From positions 34,653,963 through 34,717,962 of the forward strand of contig NC_060887.1 of NCBI RefSeq assembly GCF_014805685.1: a DNA stretch of 64,000 nucleotides. The letters are read 5' to 3'. Source of the stretch: Silurus meridionalis (lineage: Eukaryota; Chordata; Actinopteri; Siluriformes; Siluridae). Below are positions 11,184-22,890 of this stretch, piece by piece; within the stretch, counting starts at the first letter, position 1, and each line of letters begins with the position of its first letter. The notes under the pieces were generated by a model that saw nothing but the letters and a program-made list of their open reading frames with translations, was not told the origin of the DNA and made no database searches. Made by a program: the position numbers and the translations under genes.

Positions 11184-11699
11184 GGGAAAGCTGCAAGAAC
11201 AAACTAAAGGAAATAGCAGAAAGACAGATGAGGATTAGATTCTCGTCAAGAGAGTGTCAGTTCAGGCAGGGTGAAGAGGTTTCAACCTCTGAATTATACA
11301 CAGCAGGCATGTGACCACTCTCAGGGTCTGATGGGTCAAATCCTTTCTAATCCTGATTCAGAGCTAATCTACTGAGGTGCACAACAGATCAGGAAAGATA
11401 TGCTTCAGAGTTCTTTGCACTAAACGAAAATGCAAAGAAACACGACATAGCGCAAACAATAATCCGTAAGAGGATACATATTTGCATTGCAGCTTTGTCT
11501 TCTTATGAAAGCTGTGTTTATAAATCATTATAACTATGCTTGTCATTCTTTGAGTTTGGTAATAGTTTCTGATGAGCATTTTTTTTTTTTTTACCTTAAT
11601 CATGTTGAAGAGTTTTATACATGTAGTGAGCTCATGCTTCCACAAACCACAAACATCTACACTGACTGAGGAACATACAGAGGTATAGAGTGTAAAGAG
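11184..11699. other. No gene recognised
   Basis: Mixed to AT-rich sequence with a T run at 11579-11592. Open frames here are short and featureless. Confidence 0.45.
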
Positions 11700-13175
11700 A
11701 ACCTGAAAATCATGCTTGAGTAAAAGTATATATACCTTCCTGCCAAACTTCCATTCCAAGTTCAAATTACAATATGATTCGAGTAAAAGTCTTCGAGTAT
11801 CTGAATTAAACAGTATTTTACTCATATTAAACAAAGGCTCAAATATGCACAACAGCCTTTTTAACGTTAGATACAAATATCAAACAAGTCGGTCAAAAAA
11901 AAGATAAAGTACCGTAATTTCCGGACTATAAAGAGCACATATATAAGCCGCACCCACTGAATTTTACAAATATTTTTATTTTTAACATAAATAAGCCGCA
12001 CCTGTTTATAAGCACTAATCTGTCTACACTAATGAACTTTACACAGGCTTTAACGAAAGACGTTACACACGGTGTAACAGGTGAAATATGTTGCGCTTCC
12101 TTTAGGAGCATAGCGGTATTTTGGGAATAGCATGTCACTGAATTTTCCGATATTACTGCATGTGTGCAAGACCGAGGAATATGTCCGTATTATTTTCTGA
12201 TGCTCATTTCTAAGTTTCTTTGACTAACCCTTAACGCTGTTGCCAAGAAAAATAAAAAAGCACGAGTTTTGGAAACCTGTCTGTGCTTATATGATTTCTG
12301 TTGCAACTGGAGTTAGTGAGCTCTCCCTTCACCCAGACTCAACACGTTACACGGCTTGTATCTAAACAGTAGCCGACCAAGTATTAGTCGACAACTATTT
12401 CTCTCGGGATTTTATCTTTTGGCATATTCGTGTGTTAAAAAACGTTTTTTCTCCCGATGCTGTGCAGTTCAGAACACAGGTGAGGTGCGTTTTTTTCGTT
12501 TCCGTTCAGAAATTTTATTGGTCTAATGTTTTTGGCTTGAAGTTTGTGAAACCGGGAAAAACCAAGGAAAAATTCATAAATTAGCAGCTTCGTTGTTTAA
12601 GCCGCGGGGTTCAAAACGTAGGAAAAATATAGTCCGAAATATACAGTAGTAAAGCAGTCTTTTAAAAAGAGATCTTTAATTAACAAATAAAATTACAGTA
12701 CCATGTCACAAAGTAGAAGAACCATTAGTATTCAATGAAGAATTAAAAGTAAAGTAATTAATTTTAAATAAACTAAAACTAAGTATTCAGAGCTGACTGT
12801 GATTTGATGCACCTTCTATTCTCAAAAAGGGGCAATATTTTTATTTCAACTTCAACAAAAGCAGGTTCACAAACTTTATTGGACTTTATTCGAGCTCTTT
12901 TTGGACTGAAAATGAGGCCACCAGTGCTAAAAAAAAGTGGCTCACAAGCAGCAGATGTGGGTATGGGAGTGTTAAGCCTTAATGTCATCTTTAACAGAGG
13001 TACAAAATGTAATTGGTAACGGTCATTGTCAATTAAAATATAGTGGAATAAAAAGTACATCTATTGAATCATAAATGTAGTCGAGTGAGTAGAAAGACTC
13101 AGTTACACTAGAAAGTAGCCAAAAAATTACTTAAGTACTTAATGAATACATTTAATCAAATACTTTACACCACAG
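11700..13175. mobile_element. Probable non-autonomous DNA transposon split by another
   Basis: The right part, read from 13175 backwards, starts with a GGTGTAAAGTATTTGATTAA pattern and the motif AAGTACTTAAGTAATTTTTT. The left part near 11720-11830 has repeated GAGTAAAAGT and ATTTTACTC motifs. Such GTAAAGTA/TTACTC-rich ends are known to me from abundant fish elements, probably hAT-like. The body holds CCAGTGCTAAAAAAAAGTGG at about 12920. The element is interrupted at 11910-12650. The left border is approximate. A related piece lies at 63565-63720. Confidence 0.45.
11910..12650. mobile_element. DNA transposon (TA-flanked, CCGGACTATA ends) inserted in the preceding element
   Basis: The left end ACCGTAATTTCCGGACTATA follows a T at 11910. 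The right end TATAGTCCGAAATATACAGT precedes AGTAAAG. The two ends are imperfect inverted copies. Internally, ATAAGCCGCACC occurs twice near the left end, and TAAGCCGCGGGG is at about 12598. I know this ACCGTA..CCGGACTATAAG end from many vertebrate genomes. TA flanks fit the Tc1/mariner/pogo superfamily. No open transposase is seen. Exact borders are uncertain by a few bases. Confidence 0.6.
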
Positions 13176-13379
13176 GAGACATATTCAAAGTTAAGACAAA
13201 TGAGCACAGGGGGATTTAATACCTAAAAATTGCAATACAATTAATCATTATAATGACATATAATTAGATATTTTTTTCTCAGATATACAAATTACTTACT
13301 GTACAAATCTTCACTTTGATATAATAATGTGGTTTGTAGCTTCATTATGTTGTCAGCACTATCAGAGCATCCAGAACAA

Positions 13380-13460
13380 AAAGATAAACCTTTAAGATAA
13401 GATAAACTTTTATTCATATCACAGTGGAAACATTTTCAAAAAAGGTAAACAATATTATTA
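13380..13460 (-). repeat. LINE 3' tail fragment
   Basis: AAGATAAGATAAACTTTTAT followed by TCATATCACAGTGG resembles reversed 3' tails of fish LINEs that end in GATAA-type repeats. It is short, so the family is unassigned. Confidence 0.4.
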
Positions 13461-13534
13461 CACATTTTCTATCTGTTTTTTTTTTTAGTGTAAAAGCAAG
13501 AGCTTGCATATAAAGATGCTTCTGAAAAAGCATC

Positions 13535-13705
13535 TTACACATTTAACAGATGTCTCTATACAAAGTAACTTACAATTATCTCATTTATACAAGTAAGAAA
13601 TTAAGAGCCTTGTTCAAGGGCTTAGCAGTGGCAGCTTGGTGGTGAAGAGATTTGAACTCACAACCTTCTTATCAGAATCCATTATCTTGACTATTGAGCT
13701 ACTAC
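13535..13705 (-). repeat. tRNA-derived SINE, type B, copy B1
   Basis: Reversed SINE. On the plus strand it has CATTTAACAGATG, CAAAGTAACTTACAATTATC, GAGCCTTGTTCAAGGGCTTA, the reversed box B TTTGAACTCACAACCTT and a reversed box A ATTGAGCTACTACCT. The same layout occurs at 35085 and 62838. Confidence 0.7.
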
Positions 13706-14028
13706 CTCTACCTACTAACTATAGACTTTAATCAAGAAATCTCTGGCAGCCTCAAAAATGTGAACCACAAAACGTTAATTTGCATAAAATGAATGGGGAG
13801 TCATTAAGATTCAGGTGTGTAGCTAAAGTCTGAATAAGTGACCTATGTAACAACTCAAGTAGATTTTTTTTTCCGTCTTGTGTTCTCCCAAACATACGGC
13901 CTCATAGGATTACTCTCATGAAGCTTATACTTTCTGACTTTCTGTTTTTGCTATTAAAATGCTTATCACTATTGTAATGATAGATATAGATATACTACTG
14001 ATATAGATGAATAGAAATATAAACACTT
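13706..14028. other. No feature recognised
   Basis: AT-rich spacer. Confidence 0.5.
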
Positions 14029-15144
14029 ACAAAAAGTTGGGATGCTATGCAAAATTTACATAAAAACAGAATTCAATAAATTGCAAATCTCATAAATCCA
14101 TATTTTATTCTCAAGAGAAATCATATAAAATGTTTGATTTGAGGAAATGTATCATTCTAAGGAAAAAAAAGAATTTGAATTTGATGGTAGCAAAATGTCT
14201 CAAAAAAGTTGGAAAAGTAAGTGTTATTAAAAAGAAACAGCTGGAGGAACATTTTATAACTAATTAGGTTAATTAGTAACAGGTCAATAAAATGACTGTC
14301 TTTAAAAATCTTACAAAGGCTGAATCTATCATAAGTAAAGATGTGCAGAGCTTTGAATGTCATAATCTTCAGTTCATAATATTATCAAAATAATATTGGA
14401 TTCCAATGATCATCAGGCCCTCAGGAGGTATTTTATTTAAAACAGGCATGGTTCAAAAACAAAATCAAAATCACTGCATCGTTGAAACACCTCCAGAAAT
14501 GAGCACAGTGCTGTCCACAAATACAGGTTAAAGCTCTATCATGCAAAGAAGAAACCATATGTGAACATAATCCAGAAATGCCACCATTTTTTCTAAGCCA
14601 ACATTCATTTGAAATGGACTGAGGAAAAGTGGTAAACTGTCCTGTGGTCAAACAAATCTAAATTTTAAATTCTTTTTGGAAACCATGACCAAAAGAAAAG
14701 AGGGACCACCTGGCATTAGTGCTTATAGAACGGCACCAACAATGCTGAAAAGTATATACCAGTTATAGAACAACAAATGCTTCCATTCAGACAACGTCTT
14801 TTTTTCAGGGAAGGTCATGTATATTTCAACAAGACAATGCTAAACCACATTCTCTATCTATTACAACAGCTTTGTAGAAGAAGAGTTGGGGAGCTGAATT
14901 GGCCTGCATGCAGTCCAGATCTTTCACTATTTTAAAACATTTAGCAAATCATTAAATGGAAAATATGACAAAAAAGTCCAAAGACTGTTGAGCAGCTTGA
15001 ATAATGTATTAGACACAAATGGAAAACTTTCAGTAACTGATCTGTTATTGATTGAAGAAGGGATACTACACAGTGGTAAACATGGCCATGTCCCATATTA
15101 TTGTGGCCATGAAATACAAATTAACCTTGTTTTTTCTTCAAAAA

Positions 15145-15145
<1 letters not shown>
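14029..15145 (+). pseudogene. Tc1-like element and transposase, second degenerate copy
   Basis: The left end (ACAAAAAGTTGGGATGC, AAAATTTACATAAAAACAGA) and an inner CAAAAAAGTTGGAAAAG match the 1515 family. In the transposase, the first catalytic site reads WSNKSKF at about 14645-14665, so the aspartate has become asparagine. The second site is intact as FQQDNAKPHS near 14828-14860. The third region (GCAGTCCAGATCTTTCAC) is frameshifted. The coding end CACAGTGGTAAACATG matches 2812-2826. No right terminal repeat is found: the element gives way to a (TG)n(TA)n array at 15147. Confidence 0.82.

Positions 15146-15146
<1 letters not shown>

Positions 15147-15222
<76 letters not shown>
15147..15222. 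repeat. (TG)n(TA)n microsatellite
   Basis: A short TG run followed by more than 30 TA units, directly downstream of the Tc1 remnant. Confidence 0.95.
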
Positions 15223-15228
<6 letters not shown>

Positions 15229-16134
15229 CAGTATATATATATATATCAGTCACAACCTATGAATCACCAACTTTCTTTGAGAAAGCTGCAGTGCTTCTAC
15301 AATATAATGCTCGATATCTGAAAGATTGGTTTTCTCCATCCATAACTCAGCCGCTGGCCTCTCACTCATGAGACTCCGACTCATGAGCTAGCCTCGGAGT
15401 TCCTTAGTCATATTTCAGCTGACTACATTGTAATGCCTTCTGACAAGCAAATTGCTTGCCTTTTCACTGATAGCTCTTTCCATAAATAATGAACGCTTAG
15501 TAATAGCTGCAGAAACAACGCGTACCAAAGCATGGCAGGAATCACACACTTATCACTGATAAAAGGAAGAACAAGTTTAGATGACATAAAATGATGCAAG
15601 GCTAGTTTTTGATCTATTGTGGAAATTCTCCTATCATTAATCAGTACACAGGTGCTCTAACAGTTTGCTTTTGCCATTGCCTCTGTTCATCTACACATGA
15701 GTTTGACAAATCAGTCGAGAATATTATGGTCTAGAAACATTTGCTTTACTTATTTCTTAATTTCCAAGCATTTCAGCATCATAGCCTGGTTGTTTGACAA
15801 GTTCTAACCACACCAAACCACAACTTTCTTTATTGTGTATGTGTCTAATTTACTGCCATGTGTCACTCAACAGGTTCACGTAACCAGTTAGCTTGATAAT
15901 CTGTTCATGGTACAATTCAGTGGTTTACAGATTTGAAAAGATTACAATATCAAATGACTCACATTGTCCTAATTTGTTGTGGTACTTTTTCAATGATTAG
16001 TTGTCATTGTTGTCCGTGAGCTTTACTGTATATGTGTTTTGTGTTTACTAAAAGTTAAGTTTAGTTGCTGCACTTCGAATGCACTCTGTCATTTACAGTT
16101 AATTGCAACACTCTAGCACACAGCCAAGACAACA
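15223..16134. other. No gene recognised
   Basis: AT-rich sequence, no ORF of note. The GACTCATGAGCTAGCC area near 15370 contains a short direct repeat of CTCATGAG, with nothing further to say. Confidence 0.45.
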
Positions 16135-16345
16135 CATGAACCAGATCCCTGACTTGAACCCTATTGAACATCTCAAGAGAGACCTGAAAGTAGCTGTTCA
16201 CTGACTGTCCCCATCTAACCAGAGCCAGCTTGAGAGGATTTGCTATGAAGAATGTCAGAAAATCCCCCAATCCAGGTGTGCAAAGCTGGTTGGATCATAC
16301 AGGAAAAAAAACTCAAGGGTGTAATTGTTGCCTAAGGTGCTTCAA
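16135..16345 (+). pseudogene. Tc1-like transposase C-terminal fragment
   Basis: In one frame from about 16147, DLNPIEHLKRDLKVAVH is followed by a stop, then LERICYEECQKIPQSRCAKL and V. The D-L-N-P-I-E block carries the last catalytic glutamate of Tc1 transposases, and the rest is the family's usual C-terminal helix region. A shift follows near 16310. No terminal repeats are attached. It comes from a different Tc1 subfamily than 1515 and 29190. Confidence 0.8.
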
Positions 16346-16844
16346 CTAAGTACTGGGTGTGAATACATGTACATGTGATATTTCAGTTGCATTTCTTTAT
16401 ATTAAATTAATGGAGAGTGTAAATTAATAAGAAAATAATCTATTTGACCGACTGTAGTATCATGCTGCAAAGTAACGACTTTGAAAAAAGTGAATAAGTC
16501 TGAATAATTTCTGAACAAATGCGAATCTCTAATTTATTTATTAATTTGTTTGTTGATTTACCACCTATAATACAATAAAAACAAACCACAAACAGAATCT
16601 CTAAATTAATTTCTAAATGAACTTTTCCTAAAGGTACATCACTTTGCTTTCATATCTGAAAATGGGGATTAAGGCTGCAAAATATGACAATAAAATATAA
16701 ATAGAGAACCACATCATAAACCAACCAACAGAACTCTCTTAATACTTCCAAGAATTTCAACTCATTTTTTGTTTACTGACTATTTAAACACAGATCCACC
16801 AAACAAAGCTGAACACCTGCTGCTCAAATTTTTCCACTGGTAAC
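16346..16844. other. No gene recognised
   Basis: AT-rich spacer. The first 200 bases may be the decayed 3' flank of the Tc1 fragment. Confidence 0.4.
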
Positions 16845-16990
16845 ATCACTTCACCTTGAGCAGGTCAAATGCCCATAAAGCTGCTCATCCTGATGACATT
16901 CCAGGCAGAATGTTCAGAACCTGTGGGGAGCAGTGTTCAGATATTTTCAACTCTGGCAGTTGTCCCCACCTGCTTCAAGGTAAATATAAT
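16845..16990 (+). pseudogene. LINE reverse-transcriptase fragment (fingers region)
   Basis: In one frame NAHKAAHPDDIPGRMFRTC and then CSDIFNSGSCPHLLQG can be read. The pattern N-x-x-K-A-A-x-P-D-x-I-P-G-R is the start of the reverse-transcriptase domain in many fish LINEs of the Rex1/CR1/L2 kind, and the following P-x-x-x-K-x-based strand is decayed. The glycine of A-G-P-D is replaced by histidine. Only about 45 codons remain, in a truncated and non-functional copy. Confidence 0.6.
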
Positions 16991-17479
16991 AGCACCAATA
17001 CCAAACAGGTTGTTACAACAACCCTCAGTGATGTCTGCCTAGTTGCTTAATCATTTGCTTGTTATTTGAATTCTACAACTTTGCTCTTTTTTGTTGAATT
17101 TTAGTGTAATCTTACTGTGTTTGTATGCTTTATATTTTTCTTTTTTTGAGTATGCGTCCTCCTCTGTTGGTACAAATAGTGGTATTAAATGCTTCTTTTT
17201 TCCTTCTGAAATTTTATAGTCATTATCATCATTATTAATTAACAAAATATACTTTTAACCAAATATCTATTATTCTTTTGAGAGGTACAAATAGTGACGC
17301 AATCCCAAGCTGTTTGACTGAATGTTTGTACAATAAACAGAGGTACAGCGCAAGAAGAAATAGTTCCTTTCCATGTATTTTGGTAGGATTGATATTTGAA
17401 TTTAAGCATTGATCTTCCCTACTTTCCACCAAATTAAAACCAAGAGAGAAACAAACATCAGGAAAGTGTTCAAACTCTT
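16991..17479. other. No gene recognised
   Basis: AT-rich spacer. The two tracts near 17170 and 17285 share AGGTACAAATAGTG-like text (GGTACAAATAGTGGTATT and GGTACAAATAGTGACGC), a short dispersed repeat of unknown meaning. Confidence 0.45.
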
Positions 17480-17765
17480 AAACATTCATTTGACCCATGC
17501 CTCACTTTTTGACATCCTGAGGTAAGCGATTATGCCGAGCTCATTGGTCCTCTGGGTGGTTAGTCTGAGCATGAGACAGCAGGAAGCGTGATTGAAAGGT
17601 GTCTGAACGGCGGGTTTTGTTTTCTTTGGCTGGAGAAGGTTGTTGTCCCCAGCCTGACAGACGACGACACGTTCGCTGGGTGCTGATGAGGTAATGATGA
17701 TTGTGGTGGGAATAATGAAGGACGTGCTGGCAGCAGGCGTGATTACATTTAGATCGCTATCTCAT
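17480..17765. other. Candidate conserved non-coding element
   Basis: This is a compact island without simple repeats, less AT-rich than its flanks. It is rich in GATGAGGTAATGATGATTG-like and GGCGTGATTACATTTAG-like blocks. No ORF spans it. Its composition resembles developmental enhancers, but that is inference only. Confidence 0.3.
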
Positions 17766-18024
17766 CTGCTAATAAAAGGAAAAAAATAAATAAATAAATA
17801 GCGCCTGCTTCTGTGGGCTGCTTTTAAGTGCGGGGTTTAATTCAATCAAAGATAACAATTGATCATTATCATGATTGCCACAGTTATAGCACAGAGAGGT
17901 ATTTTTTTCCCATTTTGTTGTTTACTAAAACTGCATAGAAGTTTAATATGAAAAGTGATTTGTTGTTTGATGTTGCGAAACTCAAAGAGAAAAAAAAAAT
18001 CTAACTCGGAACAATGTTTATCCA
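17766..18024. other. No gene; short (AAAT)n at 17784-17800
   Basis: AT-rich spacer with a brief AAAT run. Confidence 0.5.
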
Positions 18025-18082
18025 TCTCACAGTCATCATCGTCATCATCATCGTCGTCATCATCATCATCATCATCATCATC
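18025..18082. repeat. (CAT)n trinucleotide repeat with CGT interruptions
   Basis: About 18 CAT/CGT units; on the minus strand this spells a run of aspartates. Confidence 0.95.
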
Positions 18083-19007
18083 TTTCCCTGGATCTCTCTG
18101 TAAAGGCAAAGACTTTTGACTCCTCTTCAAAGCTGTGTGTCATGAAAGAGCTGGGAAAAATAGTCCAGATTCAGACAACATGAAACACAAAGTGGATCTC
18201 ATTCCTCTGATGTTCCACTGAAGAACACCCAGAGCTACAAAAAGGCATAATGACCACATTATAGGCTTCATAAAACTCTTGTTTTTGTAGTCCATCAAAG
18301 CTCATTATAACATGATATCAAACTTAAAAAATACCCTTAAATAACTTTTCTCCAACACTCTCATTTTTTTCTGACATCTTTCTTCTTTGAACTGATTTGA
18401 TATTACAAGCGTCATCATCCGTTTTTTTTTTTTTTTTAGTCCTTGTTTCCTTTTTTCCTTCTAAATGGATGCATTAATCTTGAATATTTTATGCAAAAAT
18501 AACCTTTAATGTTAATCCCTCATGCACATAAATCAGGGCTTTTCAGAATGAGCTGATTCGTTTGAAAATGGGAATTTTTTCATTTTCTGGCTTGTGTGCT
18601 GCTGATCTGGTATCTGACAGTCTGGAGAGATGTGCCAGAGTCTGAAATGCTTTTACCCAGGTGCTTTTAAGATGTTGTGATAAATAGACCTATCATATAC
18701 ATGACAATTTTTTCTAAAATTAAAAAAAAGTGTCTTTTTTGTGTTAAATCATAAAAAAACAAACATTTTATTGAAAACTGTGTACAACAAAAAAGAATCT
18801 AAATAGATGATAGTTTAATTACGATCTACTGATCTGATTTTACTGTGTATGAATAAAATGTATTTTTTACTTACATTTTTCGTGTATGTTTTATTTAAAT
18901 TTATATTAATTGTTTCTTTATATTTGAAACAAAAAACTATAGAATAATTTTCTTGACTATTTACTGTTACATGCTTTTAAACAGAAAAAAAGAAAAAGAA
19001 GGAATTT
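18083..19007. other. No gene recognised
   Basis: AT-rich sequence with a T run at 18422-18438. No ORF or element is supported. Confidence 0.45.
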
Positions 19008-19365
19008 TGGATGGATGGATGGATGGCTGGATGGATGGCTGGATGGATGGATGGATGGCTGGATGGATGGATGGATGGATGGAAATTTGGAAGTCTGAAG
19101 GAAGGTAAAAATGCATTTTGAATGTTTTGAAGTTTGGAAGAATGAAGGAAACAAGAAAGAAATTTTAAAAGTTTAAAAGTTCAAAAGAGGAATGAATGAA
19201 TGAATAAATGAAGGAAGGAAGGAAGGAAGGAAGGAAGGAAGGAAGGAAGGAAGGAAGGAAGGAAGGAATTTCGGATGTTTTGAAGTTCCGCAGAAACGAA
19301 GTTTAGAAGGAAGGAAGGAAGGAAGGAAGGAAGGAAGGAAGGAAGGAAGGAAGGAAGGGAAGAAA
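19008..19365. repeat. GGAT/GGCT and GGAA tetranucleotide tracts
   Basis: A GGATGGAT/GGCTGGAT array at 19008-19085 is followed by two GGAA arrays (19203-19268 and 19308-19362). The GGAA arrays are separated by a GAATTTCGGATGTTTTGAAG spacer whose motif also occurs before them (GCATTTTGAATGTTTTGAAG at about 19113). Confidence 0.95.
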
Positions 19366-19995
19366 AAATAAGAAGATTTGTTACTTTACAATACACCTAA
19401 TTTGCAAACAATTACCTTTTTTTTATTTAAAAATTAAAAAGTGCAGCATATCAATTTATAGTTACATAAAATTTTCTAAATCCTTCATAAAACAAGCTCC
19501 AGTTTTCATTTACATGTATGGTCTTAATAGCTATTTGATGTTTTTTAGATGAAAGATTATTTTGTACACATACTTCTTACAAATATTACTTGCTGCATTA
19601 TCAGACAAACAGCCACTGTATGTTTGTGCAAAGAACACACCAACATTATCGAGAGTGAAATCAGCCTCTGAAGAGCACTGTTTACACAAAGAGGGGAAAA
19701 AAAATGCCTTGTGAAAAATGTTCTTCTGAAGTCTCTCTGTCATCCTGCAAAACACAAGACAGTGGATAATGCCATGGTGGATTTTTCCATTACTGAGGTA
19801 TCTAGCAGACAGCTTGGATGTAGTGAAGATTAATGTAAGTGACCAAAAAAGAAATATATAAACCAAAAAAAGCCTTCTGTGAGTTAGTCAGAAGGTCGGA
19901 GGTGTCTGAAACCTTCGAGAGCAATCCTCTTTAACGCAAAATGTTTGGGGGTGGCAGGAAGGCCAGACAGGCGATTCTCTTGTGTAAGCAGTACT

Positions 19996-19999
<4 letters not shown>
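19366..19999. other. No gene recognised
   Basis: AT-rich sequence. The longest open frame, about 110 codons on minus, has no recognisable domain and average spacer composition. Confidence 0.4.

Positions 20000-20054
<55 letters not shown>
20000..20054. repeat. (GA)n microsatellite
   Basis: About 27 GA units. Confidence 0.95.
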
Positions 20055-20059
<5 letters not shown>

Positions 20060-20287
20060 AGAAATCTCAGCCCTGCTGATGCTATACTTTCTGTCTTAAA
20101 GAATCTTGGATGACAAAAGTCTGAGAAAAGCTCAAAAATATACTTAAGACAAGACGTCTGTCAGACATGTCTGATGTTATGTTTAATGATACAGTGTGAT
20201 TAACGGGGTACAGGAAATAATAGTCTCTTTATTTATTGAACAAATATCATAATAAGAGATTTTAAGCAAATTTCTTATTTGCTTAAA

Positions 20288-21119
<832 letters not shown>

Positions 21120-21420
21120 TCAAGACTTTTTTTCTGTTGTTCCGACTCTGTTCAGTCTGTTAATCTGAAGTTTACACTCCTCCGTTCTGTGAGTAGTGAA
21201 AGAGCAGAGAAACACGCAGCTCTTAATCAGGGAAACGCTGGTCAGACAGAGGATTCATTAACAAAGGCTCAACAAGGGTCTGATTAGCCTAGCATAGCTC
21301 CCAGAGGAGTGCCAGGATGGAGAAAGCTTAATCCCTGAGCTCCAGACATACTGGAGCTGCACTGAACCTGCTAGCAAATGAAGCTGAGGATCTGTCTGTG
21401 GTGTTTGTTTCAGCTCCAAT
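21120..21420. other. Candidate conserved non-coding element
   Basis: A non-repetitive, compositionally balanced island (for example ACAAAGGCTCAACAAGGGTC and CTGATTAGCCTAGCATAGCT) between long repeat fields. It has no ORF. Whether it is conserved is untested. Confidence 0.28.
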
Positions 21421-21750
21421 GGCATATATTTTTTAGTCCTAAAGCTTAAAAAAAGCTATAAAAATTACAGAAAATAAAGCTGGGCAAACAGTTTGTATTT
21501 ATTTTTCATTTCAAGTGATGATCAGCTCCCTAAAGATTTCCCTTCTGTGAAATGAATACTGTGCATAGTAACACCTCACTAGAGAGGTGTCTCAGAGGTA
21601 CGGTCTCCTGCGTAGCACTCTTACTACACCTTGCAAAGATGAAAGCTTCTCTAATAATGTGAAAATATTAACATGTTTATTTTATTAATAGGCTGCACTC
21701 TGGTACTATTTTTCTTCTCGTGAACTCTTTCTTTCTTTTCTACTTCATTT
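21421..21750. other. No feature recognised
   Basis: AT-rich spacer with no ORF of note. Confidence 0.5.
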
Positions 21751-21759
21751 TTTTTCTAT

Positions 21760-21829
<70 letters not shown>

Positions 21830-22290
21830 GATCGATTCATCCATACATCCATCCTTACATCCATCGCTGGTCTTCAATCTATTAATCCATCCATCCATCC
21901 ATCCATCCATCCATCCATCCATCCATCCATCCATCCATCGCTTGTCAGTCATCCATCTATCGATTCATCCATACATCCATCCTTACATCCATCGCTGGTC
22001 ATCAATCTATTAATCCTCTATCCATCCATTCATGCATCCATCAATCTATCCATCTATCGCTGGTCATACATACATACATCGATGGAATCCATCCTTCTAT
22101 GCATCCATTGCTGGCCATCCATCCATCTATCTATCCATCTATCTATCACTGGACATCCATCCATCAAACCTTCCATCCATTGCTGGTCATCCATCTTTTC
22201 ATTGCTGGTCATCCTTCCTTACATCCATCCGTCCATCCATCCATTAATCTATCCATCAATCTATCCATCTATTGCTTGTCATGAAAACAT
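21751..22290. repeat. (CTAT)n and CATC-based minisatellite
   Basis: About 19 CTAT units run to 21829. A CATC/CATT field follows, with irregularly spaced ATCCATTGCTGGTCATCC-like words (GCTGGTC at about 21865, 21996, 22062, 22183 and 22206). The tandem block around TTCATCCATACATCCATCC and ACATCCATCGCTGGTC occurs at 21836 and again at 21964. Confidence 0.92.
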
Positions 22291-22327
22291 CACAGCTTGT
22301 TTTTTGAGCATTTAAAGCATATTTCAC

Positions 22328-22330
<3 letters not shown>

Positions 22331-22382
<52 letters not shown>
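22331..22382. repeat. (AT)n microsatellite
   Basis: About 26 AT units. Confidence 0.95.
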
Positions 22383-22384
<2 letters not shown>

Positions 22385-22464
22385 ATATCAGCAGTATTAA
22401 AGGGATGGACTGAGCGATGCAATTAGCATTAGTATTTTTAAATAATAGCACTGATTACAATAGG

Positions 22465-22890
22465 ATTTGTCCAGTGGTGAGAAATATTAGGCAAACGAAC
22501 AGTCTGTTCTGACTTTAAACAGGAAAAAATGGGCAAGACTAAGCATCTGAGCAACTTTCAGTAGGCCAAAATTGTGACTTGTTCATGGGTTACCAGGTCT
22601 TAAAAGGTAAAAAAGAAAGGTGCTTTATACTTGTCACATGTACTTTACAGCACAGTAAAATACTTTGCAGTCTTTGCATATACCAGCGATATTAGAAGCT
22701 GGAGTCAGACTGCAGGGTCAGCCATGATACAGCATCCCTGGAGCGCAGAGGGTTAAGGGCCTTGCTGAGGGGCCCAAGAGTGGCAGCTTGGCGATACCAG
22801 GGTTTGAACCCCCAACCTTATCCACTGAGCAACCACCTCCCTTGTACACTAAGAGGCAGGTGGATTTAACGTTATGGCTGATATTTTACA
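22465..22890 (+). mobile_element. Tc1-like remnant split by a SINE
   Basis: The left part has GAAATATTAGGCAAACGAAC and a frame reading MGKTKHLSNFQ, then a stop, then AKIVT, which resembles the N-terminus of a Tc1 transposase. After the SINE at 22619-22841 comes GGCAGGTGGATTTAACGTTA and TGGCTGAT, which I know as the 3' end of such elements. Most of the body is missing. Confidence 0.6.
22619..22841 (-). repeat. tRNA-derived SINE (Mermaid/V-SINE-like), copy A3
   Basis: Reversed A-family SINE. On the plus strand it has CAGGGTCAGCCATGATACAG, GGGTTAAGGGCCTTGCTGAG, GGGTTTGAACCCCCAACC and CCACTGAGCAACCACCTCCC. It is one of the better-preserved copies. Confidence 0.88.

Noticed and set aside
11364..11876. 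170-codon minus-strand open frame
   Set aside because: AT-rich, Lys/Leu/Ser-heavy, no recognised domain, and runs into a transposon end; likely chance.
17846..18130. Open frame with a run of aspartates
   Set aside because: Comes from the CAT trinucleotide repeat; flanking codons have no domain.
21720..22315. Several overlapping Ser/Ile/His/Pro-rich frames
   Set aside because: CATC and CTAT arrays are open in several frames at once, as also at 45000-45500 and 46814-47101.
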